DNA of 64,000 nucleotides from a bacterium Ga0077546 (lineage in GTDB: Bacteria; Cyanobacteriota; Vampirovibrionia; Obscuribacterales; Obscuribacteraceae). The stretch lies in the NCBI GenBank assembly GCA_001464165.1, contig LNEX01000485.1, forward strand, positions 1-64,000, in the 5' to 3' direction. Below, piece after piece: positions 9,118 to 17,288 of the stretch. Every line of letters starts with the position of its first letter. Positions within the stretch are counted from its first letter, which is position 1. The notes beneath the pieces are model-generated. The model had not been told where the DNA came from, searched no databases, and saw nothing but the letters and a program-made list of their open reading frames with translations. A program made the position numbers and the translations under genes.

Positions 9118-10404
9118 ATGCTCGATTTTCGCCCACCATTAGAAAGCCCGGCCCTAATTTGGTATGTAAATCTGGTTTTACCTCTTTACATGAAGCTAAA
9201 ACTGCACGATACCAGAGTGACTATAAAAGATGGTGCCCTTGAGCGCTTTGCCAAACTCAAAGGCAAACATGCCATGATTTGCCCCAACCACTCAAACCGT
9301 CACGACCCACAAGTGGTAGGTATGTTTGCTAGAGCGGCTGGGGAACATTTCAATTTTGTTGCAGCCCGCGAAGTTTTTGATTACGACAACGGTGCCAACG
9401 GCTGGTGGCTACAACACCTGGGAGTTTACTCTGTAGTACGTGGTGCTGCTGATCGCGAATCGTTCAAAACCACTCGCCGCATACTTTCTGAAGGTCGCAA
9501 GAAATTAGTGCTCTTTCCGGAAGGTGAACTATCAAGGCAGAATGATACTGTCATGCCACTTGAATCTGGAGCGGCACAAATGGCTTTCTGGGCCATGCAA
9601 GATATGGAAAAAAATGGCGCAAAAATTGGCCCGGGCGACGCCGAAAAGACTGTCTACATTCAACCGATCGCCATGAAATATACATATCCATATGACGTTT
9701 CTAGCTCACTGCGCGAAACATTGAAGACTCTAGAAAACAAGCTTGGCATAGTTTCTCCAGAAGACTTTAGCTTCTACAACCGTATGCGCGCCCTGGCTGA
9801 AAAAATGCTAGGCACCATCGAAAAAGAATATGGCATAGCAGCGAATGTACAACCAGCACTTGGTATGAACGAAAGGCTAAAGGCTCTGCGCAGACACATC
9901 TTAAATAATCTCGCTCGCATTCTTGAAATTGAACTACCCAAAGACGCTCGCGATCTAGAGTGTGTGCGCATTCTTCGCAATAAACTGGATGACTTCATTT
10001 TCGAAGATGAAAAGAAAATGACGGAATACGAACGCCATGTTCACGAAGAAAAACAAAGGGTCTACAAAAGCTATTACAGAGACCTCAATCGTGTGGTTAC
10101 TTTCATTTGTATCTATGATGGCTACGTCACTGAGCACATGACCCAAGAGCGCTACTCAGACGTTATCGAGCGCATGGAAATTGAAATCTTTGACGGCGAC
10201 CCGTCAATTAAAGGCCCCCGCGAAATTTTAATTGACGTGGGCGAGGCAATTGATCTGAGTGTCTACTATGCTGATTTCAAAAAAGAGAAAAAAGCAACCA
10301 TCGCCAAAGTCACTGATTTGATTTTCTCTGAAATCTCAACCATGTTAATTAAGCTAGACACCGGGCGCACTCACCGATTTATTGACGCAAAAACTTTGGT
10401 TTAA
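9118..10404 (+). CDS. PlsC-like 1-acylglycerol-3-phosphate acyltransferase family protein
   Basis: 428 residues. The acyltransferase motif I is NHSNRHDP (HxxxxD type, about residue 59) and motif III is FPEGELSRQNDT (about residue 133), as in LPLAT enzymes of phospholipid synthesis at the membrane. After the ~210-residue catalytic domain there is a long charged, mostly helical C-terminal region of about 200 residues that I do not recognise; typical PlsC proteins end at ~250 residues. Specific substrate unknown. Its 3' end overlaps the first unit of a 13-bp tandem repeat array. Confidence 0.75.
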   Translation: MLDFRPPLESPALIWYVNLVLPLYMKLKLHDTRVTIKDGALERFAKLKGKHAMICPNHSNRHDPQVVGMFARAAGEHFNFVAAREVFDYDNGANGWWLQHLGVYSVVRGAADRESFKTTRRILSEGRKKLVLFPEGELSRQNDTVMPLESGAAQMAFWAMQDMEKNGAKIGPGDAEKTVYIQPIAMKYTYPYDVSSSLRETLKTLENKLGIVSPEDFSFYNRMRALAEKMLGTIEKEYGIAANVQPALGMNERLKALRRHILNNLARILEIELPKDARDLECVRILRNKLDDFIFEDEKKMTEYERHVHEEKQRVYKSYYRDLNRVVTFICIYDGYVTEHMTQERYSDVIERMEIEIFDGDPSIKGPREILIDVGEAIDLSVYYADFKKEKKATIAKVTDLIFSEISTMLIKLDTGRTHRFIDAKTLV

Positions 10405-10493
10405 AATCTAATTTCTAGATCTTGCTTTGAAACTTTGGTTTGAAATTTTGATTTAAAACTTTGATTCAAAACTTTGATTCAAAACTTTGATTG
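10390..10493. repeat. 13-bp tandem repeat array
   Basis: Eight 13-base units in phase. The last three are AAAACTTTGATTC, AAAACTTTGATTC and AAAACTTTGATTG. Before these are GAAATTTTGATTT and GAAACTTTGGTTT, then two strongly diverged units. The first unit (AAAACTTTGGTTT at 10390-10402) is the end of the acyltransferase gene including its stop. Confidence 0.75.
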
Positions 10494-10552
10494 GAACTCA
10501 ATTGAGACTTGGTGGGACTTTCTTCAAATCGTGATAGATATCTCTGTTTTAC

Positions 10553-10578
10553 AAATTAGGTGTATATACACCTAATTT
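10553..10578. promoter_or_regulatory. Perfect 26-bp palindrome, probable MarR operator
   Basis: Half-site AAATTAGGTGTAT is followed immediately by its exact complement, with no spacer. It lies about 120 bases before the predicted start of a MarR-family gene. MarR dimers typically bind such AT-rich palindromes and repress their own promoters, so autoregulation is likely (inference). Confidence 0.7.
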
Positions 10579-10616
10579 ACAATTCAAAGACCATGAGCTG
10601 GGCTTCCAAAGATGCG

Positions 10617-10633
10617 TGTATATAAACCTAATT
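10617..10633. promoter_or_regulatory. Second, degenerate copy of the MarR operator
   Basis: TGTATATAAACCTAATT matches 16 of 17 bases of the right part of the perfect palindrome, at an offset of 56 bases. Its position supports a two-site operator and argues that translation of the regulator starts downstream of it. Confidence 0.5.
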
Positions 10634-10696
10634 CACTCATGCGAGATGGGTTTTCTGTTTTTAAGATTTTGGTTTTTAAAATTTTCTTTCACGCCA

Positions 10697-11176
10697 ATGA
10701 AAAATAGCGAACCAGATCTAAAAATATGCCGCTTGATTGCAGAGGGTTGCACTTGTGCGCGTATTCGAAAGGCGTCTCGCCTAGTCACCCAGTATTATGA
10801 TGCTGTGCTGGCTCCGGCAGGAGTAACTAGCACGCAATTAGCCCTACTGGTTACGGCTTTTCTCTGTAAATCTCACTCGATCAAAGACATAGCTGAAAGC
10901 CTTGGTATGAATCGCACGTCGCTTACACGAACGCTCAAGCCGATGCTAGAGCAAGGGCTTGTCGAGCAAGATTCAGCTATTGATGGATCGGTGGGTGACA
11001 GAAGAATAAAGCGTATCGTCATTACCGATCACGGAAAGCGAATATTGAGACTAGCAACACCTTTGTGGGAACAGGCCCAAGAAGAGCTCGTAGCAAAAAT
11101 TGGTGAGAGCAACTGGCAAGATTTGATTGAAAAACTCGCGATCGTATCTCAGGTGCCAACTGCAATCATCGACTAG
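10697..11176 (+). CDS. MarR family transcriptional regulator
   Basis: A 159-residue winged-helix regulator: RKASRLVTQYYDAVLAPAGVT, then the helix-turn-helix IKDIAESLGMNRTSLTRTLKPM, and the wing GDRRIKRIVITDHGKRIL. Members bind as dimers to palindromes and often release DNA on binding phenolic or oxidising compounds. The frame is open upstream to a GTG at 10616, but that region overlaps the second operator and reads as a non-conserved Phe-rich stretch. I therefore prefer the ATG at 10697. No co-regulated gene is obvious; the next gene (FAD dehydrogenase) lies about 240 bases downstream on the same strand and is the main candidate. Confidence 0.85.
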   Translation: MKNSEPDLKICRLIAEGCTCARIRKASRLVTQYYDAVLAPAGVTSTQLALLVTAFLCKSHSIKDIAESLGMNRTSLTRTLKPMLEQGLVEQDSAIDGSVGDRRIKRIVITDHGKRILRLATPLWEQAQEELVAKIGESNWQDLIEKLAIVSQVPTAIID

Positions 11177-11186
11177 CTGGTCTGTT

Positions 11187-11270
11187 GTGCTCTAGGTGCT
11201 CTAGCTGCTCTAGCCACCCTAGCTGCTCTAGGGTGCTACTGCATGTTCTAGGGTGCTACGGCATGCTCCA
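11187..11270. repeat. CTAG-rich 9-bp and 20-bp tandem repeats
   Basis: Five consecutive 9-base units (GTGCTCTAG twice, CTGCTCTAG, CCACCCTAG, CTGCTCTAG) are followed by two 20-base units, GGGTGCTACTGCATGTTCTA and GGGTGCTACGGCATGCTCCA. They fill the space between the MarR regulator and the FAD dehydrogenase. No coding frame of merit covers the stretch. Confidence 0.7.
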
Positions 11271-11417
11271 ATGCCCACCAAAACTCGACCCACCCTACTC
11301 TAGATTAAGAAAAACTTCTATAAAGGGCTCGCAACCTTCTCTTAGCAACCCTGCCAAACGGTGGTACGATAATGGTTTGATTTTAAGCTTAACAATTTGG
11401 TGGCAGCACGGTAAATC

Positions 11418-12857
11418 ATGCAAAAACTCGCTCTTATTGGCCTCGGTGCATCCGGTCTCTTCGCTCTCAAGGAGCTAGCCGGTGCAGACATTGAAGTACA
11501 TGTCTTTGACGTTGGCCCAACCTACGAGAAGCGCTATGCCTGCCCGATTGACCAAGGCAAATTGACCGTGTGTCCACCAAAAGCTTGTAGCTATTGCGCC
11601 CCCGGACAATCAGCGGGTAGCTGGAACGACTTCAAAGTAATTCTCTCAGCCTCACCAGTAATTGGCGGGCGTCTCTACGACCTAGTGGGCGAAGTAGAAC
11701 TACAAAAACGCCTAGACATGGTCAGAGCTACGATTTTGCAGCATGCTCCCTGCGAAATACCGGTGGTCAAGCCCAATGCCGACGATCTTGAGTGGATTAA
11801 AAAGAAAGCCACTATGGCTGGCATGGTCTATCACTATCAAGAGCTTTTGCACTGCGGCTCAGACAATGCTCCGGCAATTAACACCAGCATTCTCAATGAA
11901 ATCAAAGCCAAAGGCTCGAATATAGTCTTTCACTTTGACAAGAAAGTGGTCTCAGTGGCTCGCCGCAACGAAAAGTTTGCAGTACGTTCAGACCGCTACA
12001 GAAAGCCTGAAGAGGAAGTTGAAGACACCTTCGACATGTGTATCGTCTCAGTGGGTCGCGGCGGGGCGGCTTGGCTCACCCAACAAGAGTTTTATAAAGC
12101 CCTCGATATAAATCCCGGCCAAGTCGATATTGGTATTCGCGTTGAAACCAGTGCCTTCTTCACTGAAGAAGTCGACAAGCGCTTCTACGAACCCAAGCTC
12201 TACTACAGAAGTCGTCACTCCGGCGATGTGGTGCGCAACTTCTGCTCGAACCCAAAAGGCTTTGTCACGCCAGAAAACCACCGCGACTACGTGCTGGTTA
12301 ACGGCCACTCAAAGATGTACGAGAAGTCTGAAAACAATAACTTTGCCGTGCTGGTCTCAAAAACCTTCACTAGACCTTTCAAGAATCCGCAAATGTATTC
12401 ACAGACCATTGCCAAAATTGCCAATATGCTGGCCGGTGGAGGCCCACTAGTGCAGCGTTTAGGCGATCTCAAAGCAGGCAGACGCACTAAGTCTTTGACC
12501 AACAATTTAATCAAACCGACTCTTGAAGCTGAATGTGGCGACATCTCTCTGGCTTATCCTCACCGCATCTTAGAGAGCATCATCGAGTATCTCGATGCCC
12601 TCGATAAAATTTGCCCAGGTGTGGCCGGTGAGTCAACACTTCTCTATGCACCTGAGTGCAAAAGCTATCCAGACTCGATTTCAGTAAGCAAGAATATGGA
12701 AACCAATGTTCCGAACTTGTTCATTATTGGTGACTCGAGCTCGTGGACAAGGGGCGTTGGTCAAGCAGCCACCAGCGGCATTCTTGCCGGTGAAGGCGTG
12801 CGTCAGAAACTCAAAGTCGGCATTCCTGGCGCTTCTAAGTTAGTTCCAGTTAGCTAG
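11418..12857 (+). CDS. FAD-dependent dehydrogenase, uncharacterised
   Basis: 479 residues with an N-terminal dinucleotide-binding fold (LIGLGASGLFALKELAG, a GxGxxG-type loop) and a C-terminal FAD-contacting block FIIGDSSSWTRGVGQAATSGILAGEG. Between them, residues near 50-75 carry several cysteines (ACP, VCPPKACSYCAPG), possibly a metal or redox site. The overall organisation resembles the uncharacterised FAD-dependent dehydrogenases of COG2509. The reaction is unknown. It lies downstream of a MarR regulator, which may control it (inference). Confidence 0.7.
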   Translation: MQKLALIGLGASGLFALKELAGADIEVHVFDVGPTYEKRYACPIDQGKLTVCPPKACSYCAPGQSAGSWNDFKVILSASPVIGGRLYDLVGEVELQKRLDMVRATILQHAPCEIPVVKPNADDLEWIKKKATMAGMVYHYQELLHCGSDNAPAINTSILNEIKAKGSNIVFHFDKKVVSVARRNEKFAVRSDRYRKPEEEVEDTFDMCIVSVGRGGAAWLTQQEFYKALDINPGQVDIGIRVETSAFFTEEVDKRFYEPKLYYRSRHSGDVVRNFCSNPKGFVTPENHRDYVLVNGHSKMYEKSENNNFAVLVSKTFTRPFKNPQMYSQTIAKIANMLAGGGPLVQRLGDLKAGRRTKSLTNNLIKPTLEAECGDISLAYPHRILESIIEYLDALDKICPGVAGESTLLYAPECKSYPDSISVSKNMETNVPNLFIIGDSSSWTRGVGQAATSGILAGEGVRQKLKVGIPGASKLVPVS

Positions 12858-12889
12858 GTCAAAAGCTAGTTAAGGCGGAAATTCAAGCG

Positions 12890-13873
12890 CTAATCGCGCC
12901 ACAATATTTCAGTGGTATCGTCGTTATCATCATCTAGAATGAGCTTGCGTTGCAGAGCTGCATAGCGTGCTACCAATTCTGCCACCTCAGGATGCTCGGC
13001 ACCCAGTGCCTTTTCGCTGACACCGAGGCCCCAACGGTAAAGGCGGTCTGCTTCGCTAAAGTTTTCTTGTTCTTCATAAAGATGAGCTAACCGGCGCAGG
13101 GCCTTGGCCACAGTAGGATGGTCGTGACCCATATTTTCTTGAATAATTTCTACGGCGCGCCAGTAGAGCGGCTCGGCTTCCGAATATTTCTCCTGATCGT
13201 GATAAACCTCAGCCAGTGAATTGAGCACCTCTGCTACATGCATGTGCTTGGGGCCCCAGTCTTTGGTGCGAATTTCAAGCAGCGATTGATAGAGGGGCTC
13301 GGCCTGATCGTACTTACATTGAATATGAAAAAGCAAAGCAAGATTACTGAGAGTCTGAGCTGTGCTAGGGTGCTGCAGGCCAAGCACAGTCTGCCTAATC
13401 TTTAGAGCACGCCAGTGGATTTTCTCAGAGCGGGCGAAATCACCAAGCATGCGATAGAGCTCAGCTTGGTAGTTGAGCACAGTGGCAACACTCGGGTGGT
13501 CTGGCCCCCACGTCTCTTCAAACATACGGACAGCTCTGGTGTAGAGAGGTTCCGCCTGGTCGTATTTGCCTTCAGCATGATAGAGCAGGGCTAAATTATG
13601 CAGGTAGGGTCCAATCGAAGGGTGGTCCGGGCCAAGCACCGATTCACGTTTGGCTAAAGCTTTCTGAAAAAGCGGCTCGGCAGCATTGTATTTACCGTGG
13701 GCGCGCAAGAAATCAGCCAAATTACCGAGCATAGTCGCCACTTCAAGGGGATCTTGCTGCTCTAAGCCTTCGCTCTCATAGATAGTCAGGGCTCTTCGCA
13801 GGAGTGCTTCCACCGACGAATATTTACCCTGGGCGCGGTAGACCGCTCCCATTTCAGTTAAACAATCGGCCAC
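12890..13873 (-). pseudogene. Kinesin-light-chain-type TPR protein, C-terminal part (frameshifted)
   Basis: About seven 42-residue TPR repeats of the kinesin light chain type, each with a GKYxxAEPLYxRAL helix and a GxDHPxVAxxLxxLA helix, for example KYDQAEPLYTRAV and GPDHPSVATVLN. Such repeats form protein-binding superhelices. The frame opens with a GTG that is probably internal. The missing amino end lies in another frame at 13858-14358. Restoring one G near 13877 (AAGCC to AAGGCC) reads DSKAVADCLTEMGAVYRAQG across the junction, completing a TPR. The partner is unknown. Confidence 0.75.
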
Positions 13874-14358
13874 GGCTTGCTGTCTTTGCCATGGGTGCGC
13901 TCAAATAAATCTATGGCCTGCTTGAGGAAGCTCTCAGACTCTTTGAATTTCCCTTGCACCAAATAAAGTTCGCCCATCTTGGCGGAAATGCGGGCCACTC
14001 CAATTTCAGCCAGTTGAGCGTTATCTCCCACCAGTGCATCTGCTGCGGCCAAATGAGATTCGCAATCCAAATCGGAACTAGAATCGGAGCTAGAATCGCA
14101 GCTAGAATCGCAGCTAGATGCCTGCCTGTAGGCGGATTCTGGCGACGAGATGGCAGAGAGAGAATCAGTAGTCTCTGTGTCAGCTGAAGATGCGGCCAGA
14201 ACTTCAGCTGGCTTGGCTCCTGCTTGCAGCTCTTTGCGCGCTTCCATCAAGGCTTTCTGAAAAAGTTTCTCGGCATCATCATAACGGCTAAGGCCAAGAG
14301 CTTTGGTGCCAGCCGTTAAATAGGTTTCCCAACCGATAGTTTCCTGCATCGCGTCCAT
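13858..14358 (-). pseudogene. Kinesin-light-chain-type TPR protein, N-terminal part (frameshifted)
   Basis: 166 residues. A first TPR (TKALGLSRYDDAEKLFQKAL) is followed by a Ser/Cys/Asp-rich linker coded by four 12-base tandem repeats of the TCGCAGCTAGAA type, near 14067-14115. A second TPR, LYLVQGKFKESESFLKQAI, then breaks off at HGKDSKPWPIV and stop. It overlaps the rest of the gene by 16 bases in another frame. No signal peptide, so probably cytoplasmic. Confidence 0.65.
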
Positions 14359-14611
14359 GAGGTGAACCGTATCTATAGTTCTGTAGTCTTTGATCTGTAG
14401 TCTTTGATATGCAAACTTTCATCCGTACCTTAGCTTCAAGATTTTAGCATCATGCCCTCACCCAGCGGCCGCTAACGCATAACTCCCTTAGGTAAAGGTC
14501 CAACACTTTACAAATTGTCTGCTGGACCACCCATGGGGAATAACCGACTATAAGATGGCAATATCCCAGCAGTCTCTTTGTAAGAAAAATTCTTTGTGAG
14601 GAAAACCATTG

Positions 14612-15568
14612 ATGCCTCAAGCTTCAACTGAATCGGCCAATCAAGATCAAGCTCAAGACCAACCAAAATCAAAGAAAACAAAGCCCAATAAATTTCACTG
14701 GAAAGAGATAATCAAGGCTGTCGTTCAGCTCTATGTCTTGTACGTGGCCTTAGGTCTGCTTTTGCTCTTTGTATTCAAAGACGCAGCGGTGCTGCACCCA
14801 ATCTATGACGTCAGCTGGAAGACTCAACTAGGTAAACTAGACCAGCTTTTCAAAACCAAAAGCAAAGAGCTAAAGATCCCCCTGCCAAAACTGTCAAAAA
14901 ACCAAGGCTTTGACAAACCTGAAACACTGGCTGCTTTGTTTGTCGAAAAACCAAGCGAAAAAGTCATATTGGTATCACACGGTAATGCCGGAAATATCGG
15001 CCACCGCGTTGGTCTAGCCTCGCTGCTCGTCAATAGCGGCGCCTCTGTTTTTCTCTATGACTATCAAGGTTTTGGCGAAAGTGGTGGCAGTGCCACCTGT
15101 GCTCACGCCTTGGAAGACGGACTGACAGCCTATGACTATGTGGTCAACACCTTGCACTACAAGCCAGAGAACATCATACTCTATGGCGAATCAGTGGGTT
15201 GTGGCGTCACCACTCATATCATGAAAAATCGCAAGGTGGGCAAAGTAATATTGCAATCAGGCTTTCCCTCCTTACTGCAAGCAGCTCGCGACAAGCTATT
15301 CTTTCTCTGGGTCTTACCGCCGAATCTGGTGCCAGAACCTAACTTCGATAACTTGAGTGCAGTGCAAGAAGCTCATCCGCCAATATTGTTTATGCATGGC
15401 GACAAAGACACTATTTTGCCGTTCAGCTACTGCGAAACAATGTACAGCAAGGCTTTGCCACCCAAGCAAATGTATACCTGTCACGGTGAAGGCCACAACG
15501 ATATTGGCCTAGTCAATACCGCAGGCTACATGGGCGCGGTTAAACAATTTGTCAATCAAGCAGATTAA
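14612..15568 (+). CDS. Membrane-anchored alpha/beta hydrolase
   Basis: 318 residues. A charged cytoplasmic N-terminus of ~35 residues is followed by one membrane segment (VVQLYVLYVALGLLLLFVF). The catalytic domain follows, with the oxyanion loop SHGNAGNIGHR, the nucleophile elbow YGESVGCG (serine), the acid in HGDKDTILP and the histidine in GEGHNDI. This matches the serine hydrolases related to ABHD13/BEM46 (COG1073). The substrate is unknown, possibly an ester or peptide at the outer face of the inner membrane. A TTG three bases before the ATG is an alternative start sharing the GAGGA ribosome site. Confidence 0.85.
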   Translation: MPQASTESANQDQAQDQPKSKKTKPNKFHWKEIIKAVVQLYVLYVALGLLLLFVFKDAAVLHPIYDVSWKTQLGKLDQLFKTKSKELKIPLPKLSKNQGFDKPETLAALFVEKPSEKVILVSHGNAGNIGHRVGLASLLVNSGASVFLYDYQGFGESGGSATCAHALEDGLTAYDYVVNTLHYKPENIILYGESVGCGVTTHIMKNRKVGKVILQSGFPSLLQAARDKLFFLWVLPPNLVPEPNFDNLSAVQEAHPPILFMHGDKDTILPFSYCETMYSKALPPKQMYTCHGEGHNDIGLVNTAGYMGAVKQFVNQAD

Positions 15569-15581
15569 ACACTGACACTAT

Positions 15582-16445
15582 TTAAACAACAAATTCAGGC
15601 ACAATAAGCTCATGGTAAATGCCAGTATCGTAGGCCCGTTGGAAGAAGAGACGCACAGCCTCACGACCTTTCTCTCCACAATCAACAGTTAAATCGTTGA
15701 CGTACATGGTGACGAACTTGTCTGCGGTTGCTTCATCCATATCACGCGCAAACGACATAGCATACTGCAGAGCTTCAGAACGATTGGCCAGTGCATATTG
15801 CACCGAACTCTTAAATATGTTGGCGGCCTCATGCATCATCTCTTCCCCCAAATCTTTACGCACAGCGTTGCCGCCTAAAGGCAGTGGCAGGCCAGTTTCG
15901 CCTTGCCACCAGACACCGAGATCGACAAGCTTTGTCAGACCTTCTTGGGCGTAAGTCAGTTGGCTCTCGTGAATAATCAAACCAGCACCAACTTCTCCAC
16001 TTAAGACTTTTTCAACGATTTGATCAAAAGGCGCGGCCACTACTTTTAGCTCAGGAAGGCCCAAGCTGCGCTGCCAGAGCCGCATTGTCAGGAAGGCCGA
16101 AGTTTCTTGTCCGGGTATAGCCACAGTCATATTCTTTAAATCATCAATAGTGGTGCCAGGTAGTGCCACCACCATTGGTCCATAATTTTCACCCATACTA
16201 GAACCACAGCACATCAGCTTATATATATGGCGCACGCTAGGATAAGCAGCAAAAGAAATTGCAGAAACTTCATAGCGCCCCTTGAGGGCTTCTAGATTTA
16301 GTGATTGAATATCGTTCATCACCTGATTGACTTTGATTCCCCCAGCTTCAACTTTGCTCTTGTGTAGGCCAAAGAACATGAAAGCATCATCCGTATCGGG
16401 GCTATGGGCAATGGTTAACTCTTGAATCTTTGCTTCTGTGGTCAT
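15582..16445 (-). CDS. mqnD: 1,4-dihydroxy-6-naphthoate synthase
   Basis: Last dedicated step of naphthoate formation in the futalosine route to menaquinone, converting cyclic dehypoxanthinyl futalosine. Diagnostic features are LTIAHSPDTDDAFMFFGL at the start, the VSAISFAAYPSV segment, and the substrate-binding-protein-like fold with GLIIHESQLTYAQEGL. Length (287 residues) is normal. It lies alone and convergent with the hydrolase; mqnA, mqnC and mqnE are not in the window. It implies menaquinone-based respiration, consistent with nuoL/nuoM further on. Confidence 0.93.
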   Translation of the reverse strand: MTTEAKIQELTIAHSPDTDDAFMFFGLHKSKVEAGGIKVNQVMNDIQSLNLEALKGRYEVSAISFAAYPSVRHIYKLMCCGSSMGENYGPMVVALPGTTIDDLKNMTVAIPGQETSAFLTMRLWQRSLGLPELKVVAAPFDQIVEKVLSGEVGAGLIIHESQLTYAQEGLTKLVDLGVWWQGETGLPLPLGGNAVRKDLGEEMMHEAANIFKSSVQYALANRSEALQYAMSFARDMDEATADKFVTMYVNDLTVDCGEKGREAVRLFFQRAYDTGIYHELIVPEFVV

Positions 16446-16625
16446 CTTGAGTGTCCCCCTAATTTATGTGGCGCAAACGTTGCTCTTTCATGGGCTTCCT
16501 GCAATATGAATTTTGCACCTTTTATTGACCAAATGGTATGAGCAATTTCAAAGGAAGACCGGAATAATTGCTATGGTATTCATCAGCCGCCACGGTAATC
16601 AGTAAGAATTTGATAGGAGATAAGC

Positions 16626-17201
16626 ATGAAAGTCTTAGCATCACTGGCTCTTGCCGTGATATCACTGACCAGCGCCAGTGCCGCCCAAGCGGCAGACAAA
16701 AAAACTGAATTGTATCCCAAAGTGTACGACGCCAATTATGAATGCGTTTCGGCTGCCGGCAAGACCGAAATGCGCTTGACCTCAGACGGCAAGGGCAAGC
16801 TGCGCTCTGAAAGCAAGGGGCCATCTTTCAAAGTGGTCTCAATCAGCGACTACCCAGGTAAAGTCTGCTATTCGATCATGGAAGCCCAGAAAATGATCAC
16901 CAAAATGCCTCTTAAGCAAGGCTACGAAGGCAATATGGACGCTGAGACCGCGAAAAAGAAAAACGCTAAAGACCTGGGTGTAAAAAGTATTGATGGTCGC
17001 AGCTGTCATGGTTGGAGCTATAAAGAAAATGGTGTGGAATCGGAAGTTTGGGTCGACAATAACGCCCAAATTTTAGTTAAAAGTACGACCAAAGCAAGCG
17101 GTACAACCACTAGCATGAATTTGACCAAAGTTAGCACTGCTGAACCCTCTGCAGAATTGTTTGTGATCCCAAGTGGTTACAAAGTGATGTCAATAAACTA
17201 G
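16626..17201 (+). CDS. Secreted LolA-like protein, function unknown
   Basis: 191 residues with a clear signal peptide (MKVLASLALAVISLTSASAAQAA) followed by a beta-rich body. The motif MRLTSDGKGKLRSESK and the late VWVDNNAQILVKSTTKASGTTT resemble the half-barrel of LolA/LppX or DUF4412-type periplasmic proteins, which bind lipids or surfaces. The similarity is structural impression only. A strong ribosome site AGGAG precedes the ATG. A strong terminator follows. Confidence 0.6.
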   Translation: MKVLASLALAVISLTSASAAQAADKKTELYPKVYDANYECVSAAGKTEMRLTSDGKGKLRSESKGPSFKVVSISDYPGKVCYSIMEAQKMITKMPLKQGYEGNMDAETAKKKNAKDLGVKSIDGRSCHGWSYKENGVESEVWVDNNAQILVKSTTKASGTTTSMNLTKVSTAEPSAELFVIPSGYKVMSIN

Positions 17202-17218
17202 TTGCGTTGTTTATATGA

Positions 17219-17258
17219 AAGAAGCGAAATACTTGAGTAATTAAGTATTTCGCTTCTT
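17219..17258. terminator. Bidirectional terminator
   Basis: A perfect 16-base stem (AAGAAGCGAAATACTT with its complement) around an 8-base loop lies between the convergent LolA-like and matrixin-like genes. Confidence 0.75.
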
Positions 17259-17288
17259 GCTTACACTTCACCAGTCCAATCCAGGCAA

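Noticed and set aside
11185..11478. A 97-residue frame over the CTAG repeat
   Set aside because: It reads repetitive Cys/Ser codons from the tandem array and runs into the start of the FAD dehydrogenase in another frame.
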